Below are positions 44,213-55,100 of a stretch of 64,000 nt of DNA, one piece after another; the stretch's first letter is position 1; each line of letters opens with the position of its first letter. The notes beneath the pieces were generated by a model. The model was not told the origin of the DNA. It ran no database searches and saw nothing but the letters and a program-made list of their open reading frames with translations. Origin of the DNA: Ipomoea triloba. Taxonomy: Eukaryota > Streptophyta > Magnoliopsida > Solanales > Convolvulaceae. The position numbers and the translations under genes are program-made. The stretch covers positions 7,373,841-7,437,840 of the forward strand of contig NC_044929.1 in the NCBI RefSeq assembly GCF_003576645.1, written 5' to 3'.

Positions 44213-45886
44213 CTAGTTGTAAGCTCATGGGTTAAGATTATTGTTATTGATTAATATAATTCTTGATTGATGTAGAATATTTTAGAAAAAAGTGTCAAAT
44301 AGGCCGCTGAACTTCTTGCTTTTGTGCAATTGGGTCACTGAACTTGAAAAGTGTGTAATTGAACCATCAAACAAGCAAAATTTGTGCAATTGGAACATTT
44401 TTACAAAAATTTCCAGGTAAAATCCGATTATATTACTAACGTATATGTATTAAGAGTGATATTTTCCTCTAGCATATTAGTTGGAGTCAATATTGAAATG
44501 TTTTTAAACCAAATTGAATTTTAAAAAAAAAGAGAAAAATGTTTTAATTGCACATATTTTACTACAACGACCTAGTTGTGAGTTCATGGGTTAAAATTAT
44601 TCTTATTGATTAATAAAATTCTTGATTGATGTAGAATATTTTAAGACATGTCAATGCAGAGAGTAAATAAATGAGTTGTCATTGACATTTATGTATTTCA
44701 TTACATGTTATACTCTTCAGCAAAATGATAATAAGTGGTGTTATAAGATATTTTTAGATAATGTGAAATTTTCAAAAATCTTATATTGCAGGGAGGATTG
44801 TATTTGTCCCCATTAAAATACTCATGTTATTGAGAGTTGATATAATTTCAACTAAGGCACTATGCTCGTATAGAATTAGTGTCTAAATTAATTTCATCTT
44901 TTATTTTTTACATGGTTTTAAAGTGAGTTTTTTTTCTCAATTTACGGTCATGATAACACTTATAGTATATTTATTTATAGCTTTGGTCCACAAAGATATA
45001 TGTCTAAGTCTAACATCCTCCAATGTATGTTTTCTCCAATGAACAACGTTACAATGACCACACCAAGCCTAGAAATTTAAGATATTTTATCATGTCATGC
45101 ATCTTACAGTTCATCCTTAATTTGATTTTGTTGTTTCTTCCTTTTATTTTTTTTAAAATTTCATTTTGGGTTGTTTAGAATACACTATGGATGGAAATAG
45201 GTTGGGTTGAGGCCAGAGCCTATTATAAAAATTTCAAGGTTGAACTTACAATTGGTCTGGTCTGACTTGAAGACGCTTATTTAATATGTATGCCATTAAA
45301 ATGTTCCAAACAGGAGATGTATACTTATTTGTAAGAAAATTAAATAATATTACCTAATATAAAATTAATACATAACTACATAAGTATATCACCACAAATT
45401 CATCAATCACATTACAAAGTTACAATCAATCAATAACCACAAAATAACAAAATCATAAGTTCATAATACAAAATTCAACAATACAAGTTCATTATACAAA
45501 ATCCAACAACACAAGTTTAATAACTCTGATTTCGTAAGAGGAATTGATTAGCTTTGACAAATCCTTTCGTAAGTATCTAACATTGAATATTATAACACTA
45601 AGAATTAACGGGTACATGTGTAACACCTGTCCGCTGGAGCGACTATGCGCCATAAGCGTGCGTTTACTTGCTTCTTCTTCTTTTTTATTTTTTTTTCCAC
45701 AAAGCCCTCCATTTACATGAAAACGATTTGCTCAAAATATCCATCTCCCATTAGCTAAAAACTAGTCCTATGATTTTTTATCTCTGTAAAAAAAAAAACT
45801 CCAAAAATGTCCTAATGGGATTGCTCTAATTAAGTTATAGGCCATAACCCCAACAATTTATTTTTATGCGAAATAAAAAACAAGAG
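44213..45886. repeat. Non-coding DNA with an 85-bp direct repeat
   Basis: A segment containing 'cctagttgt(a/g)ag(c/t)tcatgggtta' and 'cttgattgatgtagaatatt' occurs at about 44205-44285 and 44565-44645; it is the 5' flank of the tRNA-like sequence. Between them 'ttgtgcaattgggtcactga' style phrases resemble MITE ends. From 44700 on the sequence is AT-rich without recognisable features; 45610-45680 is slightly GC-richer. Confidence 0.55.
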
Positions 45887-46061
45887 GAGGGGGGGGGGGG
45901 GGGGGGGGGNNNNNNNNNNNNNNNNNNNNNNNNNNNNNNNNNNNNNNNNNNNNNNNNNNNNNNNNNNNNNNNNNNNNNNNNNNNNNNNNNNNNNNNNNNN
46001 NNNNNNNNNNNNNNNNNNNNNNNNNNNNNNNNNNNNNNNNNNNNNNNNNGGGGGGGGGGAA

Positions 46062-46101
<40 letters not shown>
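45887..46101. other. 140-N gap flanked by poly-G
   Basis: Runs of G (broken only by single A) flank N at 45910-46049 on both sides. Such long poly-G is unusual in this AT-rich genome and may be a sequencing artefact of gap filling. ORFs called here (poly-Pro/poly-Gly) are not genes. Confidence 0.85.
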
Positions 46102-46439
46102 GAGGGACTACATAAATATCTTAATAAGTTAATACCCATTATAGTCCTCGGCTATAGTGGTTTTACTCAATTTAGTCCTAAGTGACTTTTTTTTGCTTAA
46201 TTGAGTCCTCGACTATGTTGGTTTTACTCAATTTAGTCTTCCGTTAACAATTCCGTTTGTTAGCTGTTAGAATAAGGGTTAACATGGTAATTTCTCATTT
46301 CTCATCTCTCATCCCTTTTGGTCAGATTCGTTCTTCTTTATTTTCCCTCCCTCTTCTTCATCGACACTAATTTCTCCAATTCCCCTCCCTTCCATGCTTA
46401 AGCAAACGAGAATTCCCCTCCCTTCCATGCTTAAGCAAA
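46102..46439. repeat. Short repeats next to an LTR
   Basis: 'ttttactcaatttagtc' appears twice (about 46160 and 46222). A 29-bp unit beginning 'aattcccctcccttccatgc' is directly repeated at about 46378-46439, ending at the LTR boundary. No gene. Confidence 0.55.
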
Positions 46440-49212
46440 TGTACACCAAAATACAATACACAAAGAAACCATACTAATTGTCTACTTAGTTTTAAACAAG
46501 CAATTATCTTACCAATTAATTAATTCATTTCGAGGAAATAAAATAACTGAAGAGAGAAATAAATAAAAACCAAGTACACAGGAATTGATCACGCAGTTCG
46601 GAGCAAAGCCTCCTACGTCTGTGGGGAAACCCACGTCTGCCCAATCCACTTGATGTTCACCAAGGTTACACAAGGCTACAGGCCACTACAACACATCACA
46701 ACCTTCACAACAATCTACTTAGGATTGGTACGTGCATGCCGAATTGAACTTCAAATGTTGATGTAGCTGGACAACCACTTCACGTAATCCTTCTCGCCAA
46801 CACACAAAAGGAAGTCAGATTTCATAGAATTAATAAGCTAATCAGAGTAAATAAGCTTTGTAATATTCTTCACCAAGGTAAAATGATTCGATGTCTCAAT
46901 ATGGAAATCTGATCCCTTTTTATACTCATTCCATCTCAACCAAAAGTCACTTAATACTTGTTGTCTACACATTCAAAACCCACAACAACCATAATAATTA
47001 AATATAAGCCTTATTAATAGCTTTGACTCCTTTTCATGCGTAGACAGCAAATGAAGCCATTAATTGCTCAAGACTAAACCTCATTAATAGCCTGACTTCT
47101 CATGCATGCAAGTGTTGGTCCCAAGGGGATGGGGTACAAGTCTAGAGGGGGGGGGGTGAATAGACTTGTATAAGATTTTGCAAATCTTTTTCGACTTCTC
47201 GTGTGTATTGGACTTAGGATGTTTAGGTCCGATACCTCACAAGATGAAGACAAAGTTTTATGCTCAGCGGAAAAGTTATCCCCTTTTAGTTAGCACGAGT
47301 TTGAGTTAGTTCGAGAGGTGTGATTATATGCAGTGCAATTCGAGAGTTAGATCGAGAGATAAAGACAGAAAGTAAATGCGAGAGAGATTTTTAAGTGGTT
47401 CGGCCAACCTGCCTACGTCCACTCTTCTTCCAGAAACTCCCTGGAAGGATTGCACTAAAACTTCCCTTTTTAGTACAATATCGAGCGCTTGAGCTTTGAT
47501 CACGAAGCCCGCCTCAAGCCTCAGGTTTTTCGCCCCGCTTCTTGTTACTCCACCTATCGAGCACTTGAGCTTTGATCACCAAGCCCGCCTCAAGCCTCAG
47601 GATCTTCACAAGACAGCTCCCAGGTTACTCCGCCTCTCCTCAGGTTTTTCTCCCCGCTTCCAGTTACTCCACCTCTCGAGCACTTGAGCTTTGATCACCA
47701 AGCCCGCCTCAAGCCTCAGGATCTTCACTAGACAGCTGCCAGGTTACTCCGCCTCTTCTTGCTTAATCCAAAGCAAGGACCTTTGGTTGTCACAGTTGAG
47801 TGTAACAAGCTCCAATCTTACCAAAAGCTATCGTTGAATCAACTTCGATGTAGAGCTGCTTCGGTCACCTTCTAGATGTATAGCAGTTTAAGCTTTGTAA
47901 CTCTCTCAAACACTAAGATGTGTTCTCTCGCTATTTTGAATATCAGGATGATATTCCAGATTGAGCACAGGCACTTGAACGTTTGAAATAGACACCTCTT
48001 GATTGAGCACAGGCACTTGAACGTTTGAAATAGACACCTCTTAAGATTTTCAGAATGAACTCACTTCCTCTGACGAAAACTTCCCCCTTTTTAACTTGTG
48101 TCTTCACGTCCTTTTTATATGAGAGTTAAGGAATAATTCCGTTGGAGGGAAAATTATTCCGTTTGAAATTTGTCTCCCATGCTGTGTATGGGTCTTGCAT
48201 CTTTTCAGCATTTTTCATGGAGTGGTGGTCTTGTAACTTGAACCTTTTGTTTGGTAGTGGATATTCCATAATCCACTTTCTTGAGTCCATGCTCCACTTG
48301 CTACTTTTGGTAAAAGTTACTCTTTTTAAATTCCCATTGATCCTCGTTCTAGGGAATAAGACCGACTTTGGATTAGTGCACCTTCTATCCGTTTGATGTG
48401 GAATTCTGATGTGGCATCCACTTCTGGCACCTCCTTAATATTTTATCTCCATGATATTCTTCTTCTCCAAACTTTATTCATGCTTCCTGACCGTCATTCA
48501 GCCTTTTGGAGAAATGTCAGTTTATCGAGACCAAAGTTGATGTCTCGATTGTTTGATGTCTTGATCCCCATGTATCGAGAGATCTATCTCTCGAACTCTG
48601 CTTATGTCTCGAACTGGGTTGTTGTATCGAGAGGTCCTACCTCTCGAACTATGCTTATGTCTCGAGACTTAGTTGATGTCTCGCAGACCCTTATTCCTCC
48701 AGTGTTGTCCCGTGCCTTCTTCTGATCTATCTATAAGATTACAACACGAGACTTTCTAAGATGTTCACACAAGTTTACCTCAAGCTTAAATATTTTCCGA
48801 GTTGAGCTCAAGTTACCCGGTTGTATTTTCGCTCTTAGTTTACTTGTCGAACTTACATTGATTCATATCTTTCGAGACTTAGGGGATTCTAAAATACATT
48901 TTGGTATCATCAAAACCTAATACATTATGTTCCTAACATGCAAGCAGATCACTTTCGACCACCAAATTAAAATCCATAAGCTGCTAGCTAAACAGTAAAA
49001 CAATTTTCTTAATATTTTGCTGTCAATCCCTTAATATTTATGGCTTTACCACATGAGTACGTAGACTGCCAACCATGAGCTGCGTTCACTTTTCTGAGAG
49101 TAAACTTAGATAGGAGATGGTCCAAACAATTCACCTATATTAATTCTAATTTATTTCACAAATAAATTTGCCAACATAAAGAGTTTTAATGTGTAACAAA
49201 TGTACACTTACA
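46440..49212 (-). repeat. 3' LTR of Sirevirus-type element 2, split by a solo LTR
   Basis: The + strand starts TGTACACCAAAATAC at 46440 and ends GTACACTTACA at 49212, next to a minus-strand purine tract (tttgccaaagggggaaat). Subtracting the inserted solo LTR and its duplicated target leaves about 942 bp, a usual Sirevirus LTR size. It shares with the inserted family the motif region 'ttcgg...cctacgtc'. The partner LTR is not in the window, so boundaries rest on the purine tract and end motifs. Confidence 0.6.
47113..48938 (-). mobile_element. Solo LTR of Sirevirus family 1 inside another LTR (1826 bp)
   Basis: Begins TGTTGGTCCC and ends CCTAACA on the + strand, flanked by tgcaag on both sides (47107-47112 and 48939-48944). 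Its last 754 bp (48185-48938) align without gaps to 51104-51857, with about four differences; that second copy adjoins the polypurine tract of element 1, which identifies the family and minus orientation. Internal tandem repeats lie at 47480-47760 (three units with 'gcttgagctttgatcac'/'cacttgagctttgatcac') and 47957-48040 (two 42-bp units). A cluster of TCTCGA/TCGAGA motifs lies at 48520-48690. Confidence 0.82.
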
Positions 49213-49641
49213 ATTTCCCCCTTTGGCAAATTATTTGGCAAAAATTAATGCGTATATACTTTGGGCAAAATCAAGATCAATACTTTTATTAAAAAAAGTT
49301 TTATTTAAAAGATTGCCCTTAGCATATATGCTTAAAAAACCTATTAATTAGAATCAATTAACAATTACCAGAAGAGTTTGGACCGTGTTCCATCCATACC
49401 TACAAACCATCTACAAAAACAAGCAAACAAAGAGGTCATTTAACTTAAACTCACAAGCATCCAAACATCACCATAATTTGAAATTCATCAACCTGTAATT
49501 CATCAAACCATTCAAACCAATTGTAGTTACTCAACTCATAATTCAAAACAAAAAAATCATCAATTCATCAACATGACAGAATGTACTTCAAACCAAACTC
49601 CATCAAGATCCAAAAGGCTCCCCCTTAGTTTATTCTCCCCC
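49213..49641 (-). promoter_or_regulatory. Polypurine tracts upstream of the element 2 3' LTR
   Basis: On the minus strand, three purine runs of the type GGGGGAGAAT/GGGGGAGCC stand in a row at about 49616-49668, with a further aagggggaaat touching the LTR at 49213. The tract next to the LTR would prime plus-strand DNA synthesis. The extra ones could be duplicates. The stretch between them is AT-rich and non-coding. Confidence 0.55.
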
Positions 49642-51103
49642 TCAGGGTATTCTCCCCCCTTTTTGCCAAATAAGTGACAAAAGAAAGTTGTGAACATAAT
49701 CGTGGAATGGACTAACTTGCTGACGGGGTGCCCGAACGTGGTGAATAATCTGGAGAAAAACATCATCATCTTCACTAGATGAAGAGGTAGGACCACGCGC
49801 TCTACATGCAGCAATGATTCGAGCATGAATGTTCTCTAGCCTAGCAATCTCTTGAGTCTGATCTTCTAGAATAACCTCTAATCCAGTAATCGTGACCTGC
49901 TGAGATTCTATAGAAGAACGAAGGTGAGCGAGAGATGTCTGAATTGTAGCTGCAAGCTGTTTGCGAGCAAGTAGTGTAGTTTGCTCCTTCGGAACTGTAG
50001 AAGAGGTACTGAGCAGAGTAGGAGACAGTAATATTGGCCGATACGACTTTTTGATCTCAGAAGGAGCTGAGGCAGTAGGAGCAACTGGTAGAGACCTTGT
50101 GTGAGACCTTGTCATCCTAGGAGGAAAAGACGAGCTCCCCTTTTTGTGTTGTTTAGTCTCAGAGATAAACACCACCTCATCAAGTGAATCAAGCTTCCTT
50201 TTCTCAGAGGTACCTGCAAAAGACATTTTTTCTTTCCCTTTTTGGGAAGAATGTGCCAGAGGAACAAGAATGGAAGGGATAGACTCCTGAGTTCTAGACA
50301 CGGGATCATGAGCATGCTCAGACTTTACAGAGGACATAGGAACAGACACTAGTATGCTAATATCAGGACCAGAGGAGGGTATAGGATGCATCTTAGCAAA
50401 TTGAGCAACATTGCGAATAACAAGATTAGAGGTCACAGAATTCACAAAATCAGATAGGGTAACTAAGCCAGGTAAATGAGACACATTGACAGGCATAAAA
50501 GATGGTAAGTTGTGAGTGGCAGGATCATATGGGTCTCCAGAGGGAATGGGAATAGACAAACCAGATTTAGGCACAGAAGGAGCAAACAACAACTCAGAAG
50601 ACAAGGAAGCAGTGAACATCTCAGGCAAAATAATTGACATATCTAGTTTCCTAGCGGTGGGTATAGAGGATGTACCCTCTACAGAGATAGGTAAAGACCG
50701 TACCGTAGATGTCTGAGTAGAAGGCATAAATTGACTGACGGCCAGAACTGGTTCATTGTCAGAGATCGCGAGCGGTATTTGCCATGGTTCAGCAGTGACG
50801 TTTCGGGCAAGAGCACGAAGCTGATGCGATTTTTTGTCTGTGAGACTCTCTAGAAGCTCGGGATTTTCCATAATGGAGGCTAGAACACGATCTTCATCTG
50901 CAGGCAGAAGCGGAGAGTCGACATTGATAATTCGGTGGAAGAGCTGACGTCTTTCAGTGGTGGATGTGAAGATGCTAAAAGGGTTTGACATAATATTTGT
51001 TGTGTAGCAACTTCTTGATTTTGAGACAACAGGAGCAAGGCTAAGAAGATTTCGGCGAGAGGATGAAACAGTGGTGGGTAACTTTGGATTAAAAAGATGG
51101 TTT
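49642..51103 (-). CDS. Envelope-like ORF of Sirevirus-type element 2, 5' truncated
   Basis: Open from the junction at 51103 to the stop at 49642; the first ATG is at 50991 (MSNPFSIFTSTTERRQLFHR). The protein is Ser/Pro/Thr-rich, with a predicted coiled coil near the C terminus (TIQTSLAHLRSSIESQQVTI, LEDQTQEIARLENIHARII) and ends shortly before the polypurine tracts. Position between pol and the 3' LTR, plus low-complexity and coiled-coil make-up, matches the 'envelope-like' third ORF of Sireviruses. Its real function is unknown, and there is no clear signal peptide or membrane anchor. The upstream part is lost at the junction with the family 1 LTR at 51104. Confidence 0.55.
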
Positions 51104-51857
51104 TGTATGGGTCTTGCATCTTTTCAGCATTTTTCATGGAGTGGTGGTCTTGTAACTTGAACCTTTTGTTTGGTAGTGGATATTCCATAATCCACTTTCT
51201 TGAGTCCATGCTCCACTTGCTACTTTTGGTAAAAGTTACTCTTTTTAAATTCCCATTGATCCTCGTTCTAGGGAATAAGACCGACTTTGGATTAGTGCAC
51301 CTTCTATCCGTTTGATGTGGAATTCTGATGTGGCATCCACTTCTGACACCTCCTTAATATTTTATCTCCATGATATTCTTCTTCTCCAAACTTTATTCAT
51401 GCTTCCTGACCGTCATTCAGCCTTTTGGAGAAATGTCAGTTTATCGAGACCAAAGTTGATGTCTCGATTGTTTGATGTCTTGATCCCCATGTATCGAGAG
51501 ATCTATCTCTCGAACTCTGCTTATGTCTCGAACTGGGTTGTTGTATCGAGAGGTCCTACCTCTCGAACTATGCTTATGTCTCGAGACTTAGTTGATGTCT
51601 CGCAGACCCTTATTCCTCCAGTGTTGTCCTGTGCCTTCTTCTGATCTATCTATAAGATTACAACACGAGACTTTCTAAGATGTTCACACAAGTTTACCTC
51701 AAGCTTAAATATTTTTCGAGTTGAGCTCAAGTTACCCGGTTGTATTTTCGCTCTTAGTTTACTTGTCGAACTTACATTGATTCCTATCTTTCGAGACTTA
51801 GGGGATTCTAAAATACATTTTGGTATCATCAAAACCTAATACATTATGTTCCTAACA
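51104..51857 (-). repeat. Truncated 3' LTR of Sirevirus element 1
   Basis: 754 bp aligned without gaps to 48185-48938 of the solo LTR. The match stops abruptly at TGTATGGG, where element 2 coding sequence begins, so over 1 kb of this LTR is missing. The TCTCGA motif cluster (51440-51610) is kept. Confidence 0.85.
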
Positions 51858-52149
51858 ATTTCCCCCTTTTTGATGATGCCAACACTTATACTTACTCGTA
51901 TGACTGATTAGCAAGAAAAGAGCATTGATTTTATTTTCAGCGCATACGGTAAGTTTGACAAGCGAGCTAATCTGCTAAAGCATGAAGTAAGAACTCACGC
52001 AACACCCCAGCAAAAGATATATATATATATATATATTAACATAACGGGAATGTTTTACAAGACTTTAGCAGAAAAGATAAAATAGAAGAAGACAAAAGAG
52101 ATCAAGAACAATCAGAGATGATCAAGAAAGAGTTATGGACTACGAGAGC
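51858..52149 (-). promoter_or_regulatory. Polypurine tract and 3' spacer of element 1
   Basis: On the minus strand aaaaagggggaaat immediately precedes the LTR start TGTTAGG. The spacer between the envelope-like stop and the tract is AT-rich, with a (TA)n run at 52018-52036 and no ORF. Confidence 0.75.
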
Positions 52150-55100
52150 TTACTTCTTGTTTGCTAGAATCTTCTTGTTGATTGCTTCTCGTGTCTTGAT
52201 GGGGTTTTTTGTGTCTACCAAACTCAGATAGTCATCTGTGACATGGAAGAATAGGTAGTTTCTGAAAGCCTCCCCAACAAACTCACCTTCAATTACTTCA
52301 TTCTTCCACCAGTAGATACATTCTTCTGGAGACATGTTGCTGTGAAGAGACATTCCAACATACTTCACCAGATTGAAGATCTGATGGACGAGACTTTGCT
52401 CGGTGTCTTCTCTATTTCCGAACTTGAAGGCGATCATCTTTTGTTCATCTTTTCTTTCTTTCTCTGTTTGTTGTTCTTGCCTTTTCCTTTTTCTTTCTCT
52501 GTCTTCTTCTCTTCGCTTCTCTAATTCTTTTGTGCGCTGAACCCTTAGATCCTCCTTCCTCTTGGCTTCCTCCACTGCCTTGCTTGTTGTCTTTGGGACT
52601 TTTGGAGGAGGTCCAGCTAGTTCACTTGCTGCCCTTCTCTTCTTGCTAGTTATTGATGTCCTTTCCTGAGTCCTTTCCCCCTTGGTGGCATCATCTGTGC
52701 GGGAAAGAAGGGTGGACATGCCTTCGAAGAGTGCTTGAAGTTGGGCAGGNNNNNNNNNNNNNNNNNNNNNNNNNNNNNNNNNNNNNNNNNNNNNNNNNNN
52801 NNNNNNNNNNNNNNNNNNNNNNNNNNNNNNNNNNNNNNNNNNNNNNNNNNNNNNNNNNNNNNNNNNNNNNNNNNNNNNNNNNNNNNNNNNNNNNNNNNNN
52901 NNNNNNNNNNNNNNNNNNNNNNNNNNNNNNNNNNNNNNNNNNNNNNNNNNNNNNNNNNNNNNNNNNNNNNNNNNNNNNNNNNNNNNNGCCATGAATTGAC
53001 GCACCTCGCCAATGAAGGCTTCTTCGGCCTGTTGATCATAGTCAGAAGTAGAAGAAGAGAAGTGAGAAGTACCTTTTGTCGGAGGGGACTTGGGTGATTC
53101 CAGATTTCCACCCATGACTTGCAGTTGCGAGTCCACCTCTCGATTGAGAGTCTGAGGGGTCGCAGGGACACTGGGTTCAGAGCGCGAAGGTGGCTCCATG
53201 TCAGGCGCTTCCCGGTTTCCACCTGAGGGATGGATCACTTCTTGCTCTTCACCTCTCGAACCTGGAGCCTCAGCTTCAGCGACTATTGAGATTGGATCAG
53301 CCAGGGAGGGTTCTTCGGTATTGGACGCTTCCCGGTTTCCATCCAATAGAAGTTCCCCCTCAGCGTGATCTCTCGAACTAGTGCTGGGAACTTGGTCATC
53401 TGCTGGTGAGGTTGGAGACGAAGTGTTGACGGGTGCTTCCCTGTTTCCACCTTCGATGGTTGCTTCGTCTTCCTCAGTACCTCTCGAATCAGCAGGACTT
53501 TGGACATTTTGCTCTCGTTGCTCATCAGATTGCACCTCAGCTTGCTCAGGTGAGTCAGGAATCACTATTGTTTCAGGAGCAGCTGGTGCACTCCACCTTT
53601 CTCTTTCCATATCGATGGGAAAACCTGGGAGTTGGAGCAACGGTATTTCACCCTCTCGAATTGTCTGTGCTTCATCGGTGTCATTCGAGGGTGTGGACTC
53701 AGGTGCTGGCAGCAGTATGACTGAGCTGGGTGCCACCTCAAGTGCTTCAGAGGTCTCGGATTCACCTCTCGAAGCTGCTACCTGTTCGTCCAGAGCAGAG
53801 AAATTTAATTGGGACAAGGGGATTGCGGCTGTTGGTATTGGGTTCTCAGAATCATCTCGAGCAATCCCAGAGGTCTCTCCTGGACCTCTCGTATCCTCTA
53901 CTTGATGTCCCAAGGATAATGCAGTGGCGAGCCTGATATCTTCTTGAAATTGAGCTTCTAATTCAGGATCCACTACAGGCTCGGCTTCAGCTTCTTGCGC
54001 ATCAACAGCGATGCCCTTTCCCTTGTCAGATCGACCAAGATTTCTCCTGGTTATGTGCATCTCATGGGCAAGGTCAAGAAGTTCACTGGCTGGGAGTTCT
54101 GTGAGGTTTAACCAGTTCAACGCGAACATCTCCTCAGCCTCCATATCTGCTGCTTGTGCAATCAGTTGATCAAAAGGGCCTGTTCTCCAGTTTATCCATC
54201 GAAGAACCCTGGAGAAGTCAGAGGCATCTTCACTACGGCGATCTAACTGAGTAGTAGCATCATCATTAAAGTCATGAGATCCAGCAGATAGGATTTCTGT
54301 TGCCGATGCAGCTTCCACTGTTACCTCTCAAACCACCTCTCGTGGTTCCTCAACTTCTGTCTGTACTGGATCACTGATCCCAGTACCTTCAATCTCTCGA
54401 ACCTCCTCTCGAGGCTCGACTACAGACTCATCAGCACCCTCAGCACCATCATCAGCATGTAGATCAACACAGAGAGCTCCTGACAGGGACCTGGTAGGGG
54501 GCACTCTCTCAACCTCAGAGGCCAGTGTAGCCTGAGGTTCCCCCTGGGCTTGTGCCCTGTCCTCAAGTGGTTCTTGGATTGCTGGAGGTGTTACTTCTCG
54601 AATCTGAGTGATGGCGATGGTTTTGGCTTTCTTAGCCCTTTTTGATAAGGTGATCCTTGTGATCAGGGTATCCAGAGGCTCATCATCAGATTCCTTCTCC
54701 TTGGCTGGGGCTTTCCTTTTGCCCCTTCCCTTAGGCTTCGAGGGAGAATGTGCACCCTTAACACCTTTAGCCTTTGGAGCTTGAGATTTCGTCCTACCCA
54801 TATAGGTATTCCGATGAATCTCTCGCCCTTCCCTCAGTTCTAAGCCCTTCAAACTTAGAAGATATTGAACAACAAAACCGAAACCAACCTTTTTACTGAT
54901 CGTCAGGTTGGTGTTGGAGACTGAGCTTTGCACCTACTGTTGAAGAAAATTGAAGATGATATGTGCCCAGTCCATTTTGTTGTTGTTCCAGATGGCGTGG
55001 AGGATTTTGAGGATGTCCAGATTGATTTCGTCAGTTCTAGACACCTTGCCGAGCACGAATTTCATGATTAGGTCGGCAGCAAGAACAAACCTCTACTTTA

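Noticed and set aside
45864..46139. Poly-Pro / poly-Gly ORFs
   Set aside because: Products of poly-G/poly-C tracts and a 140-N gap.
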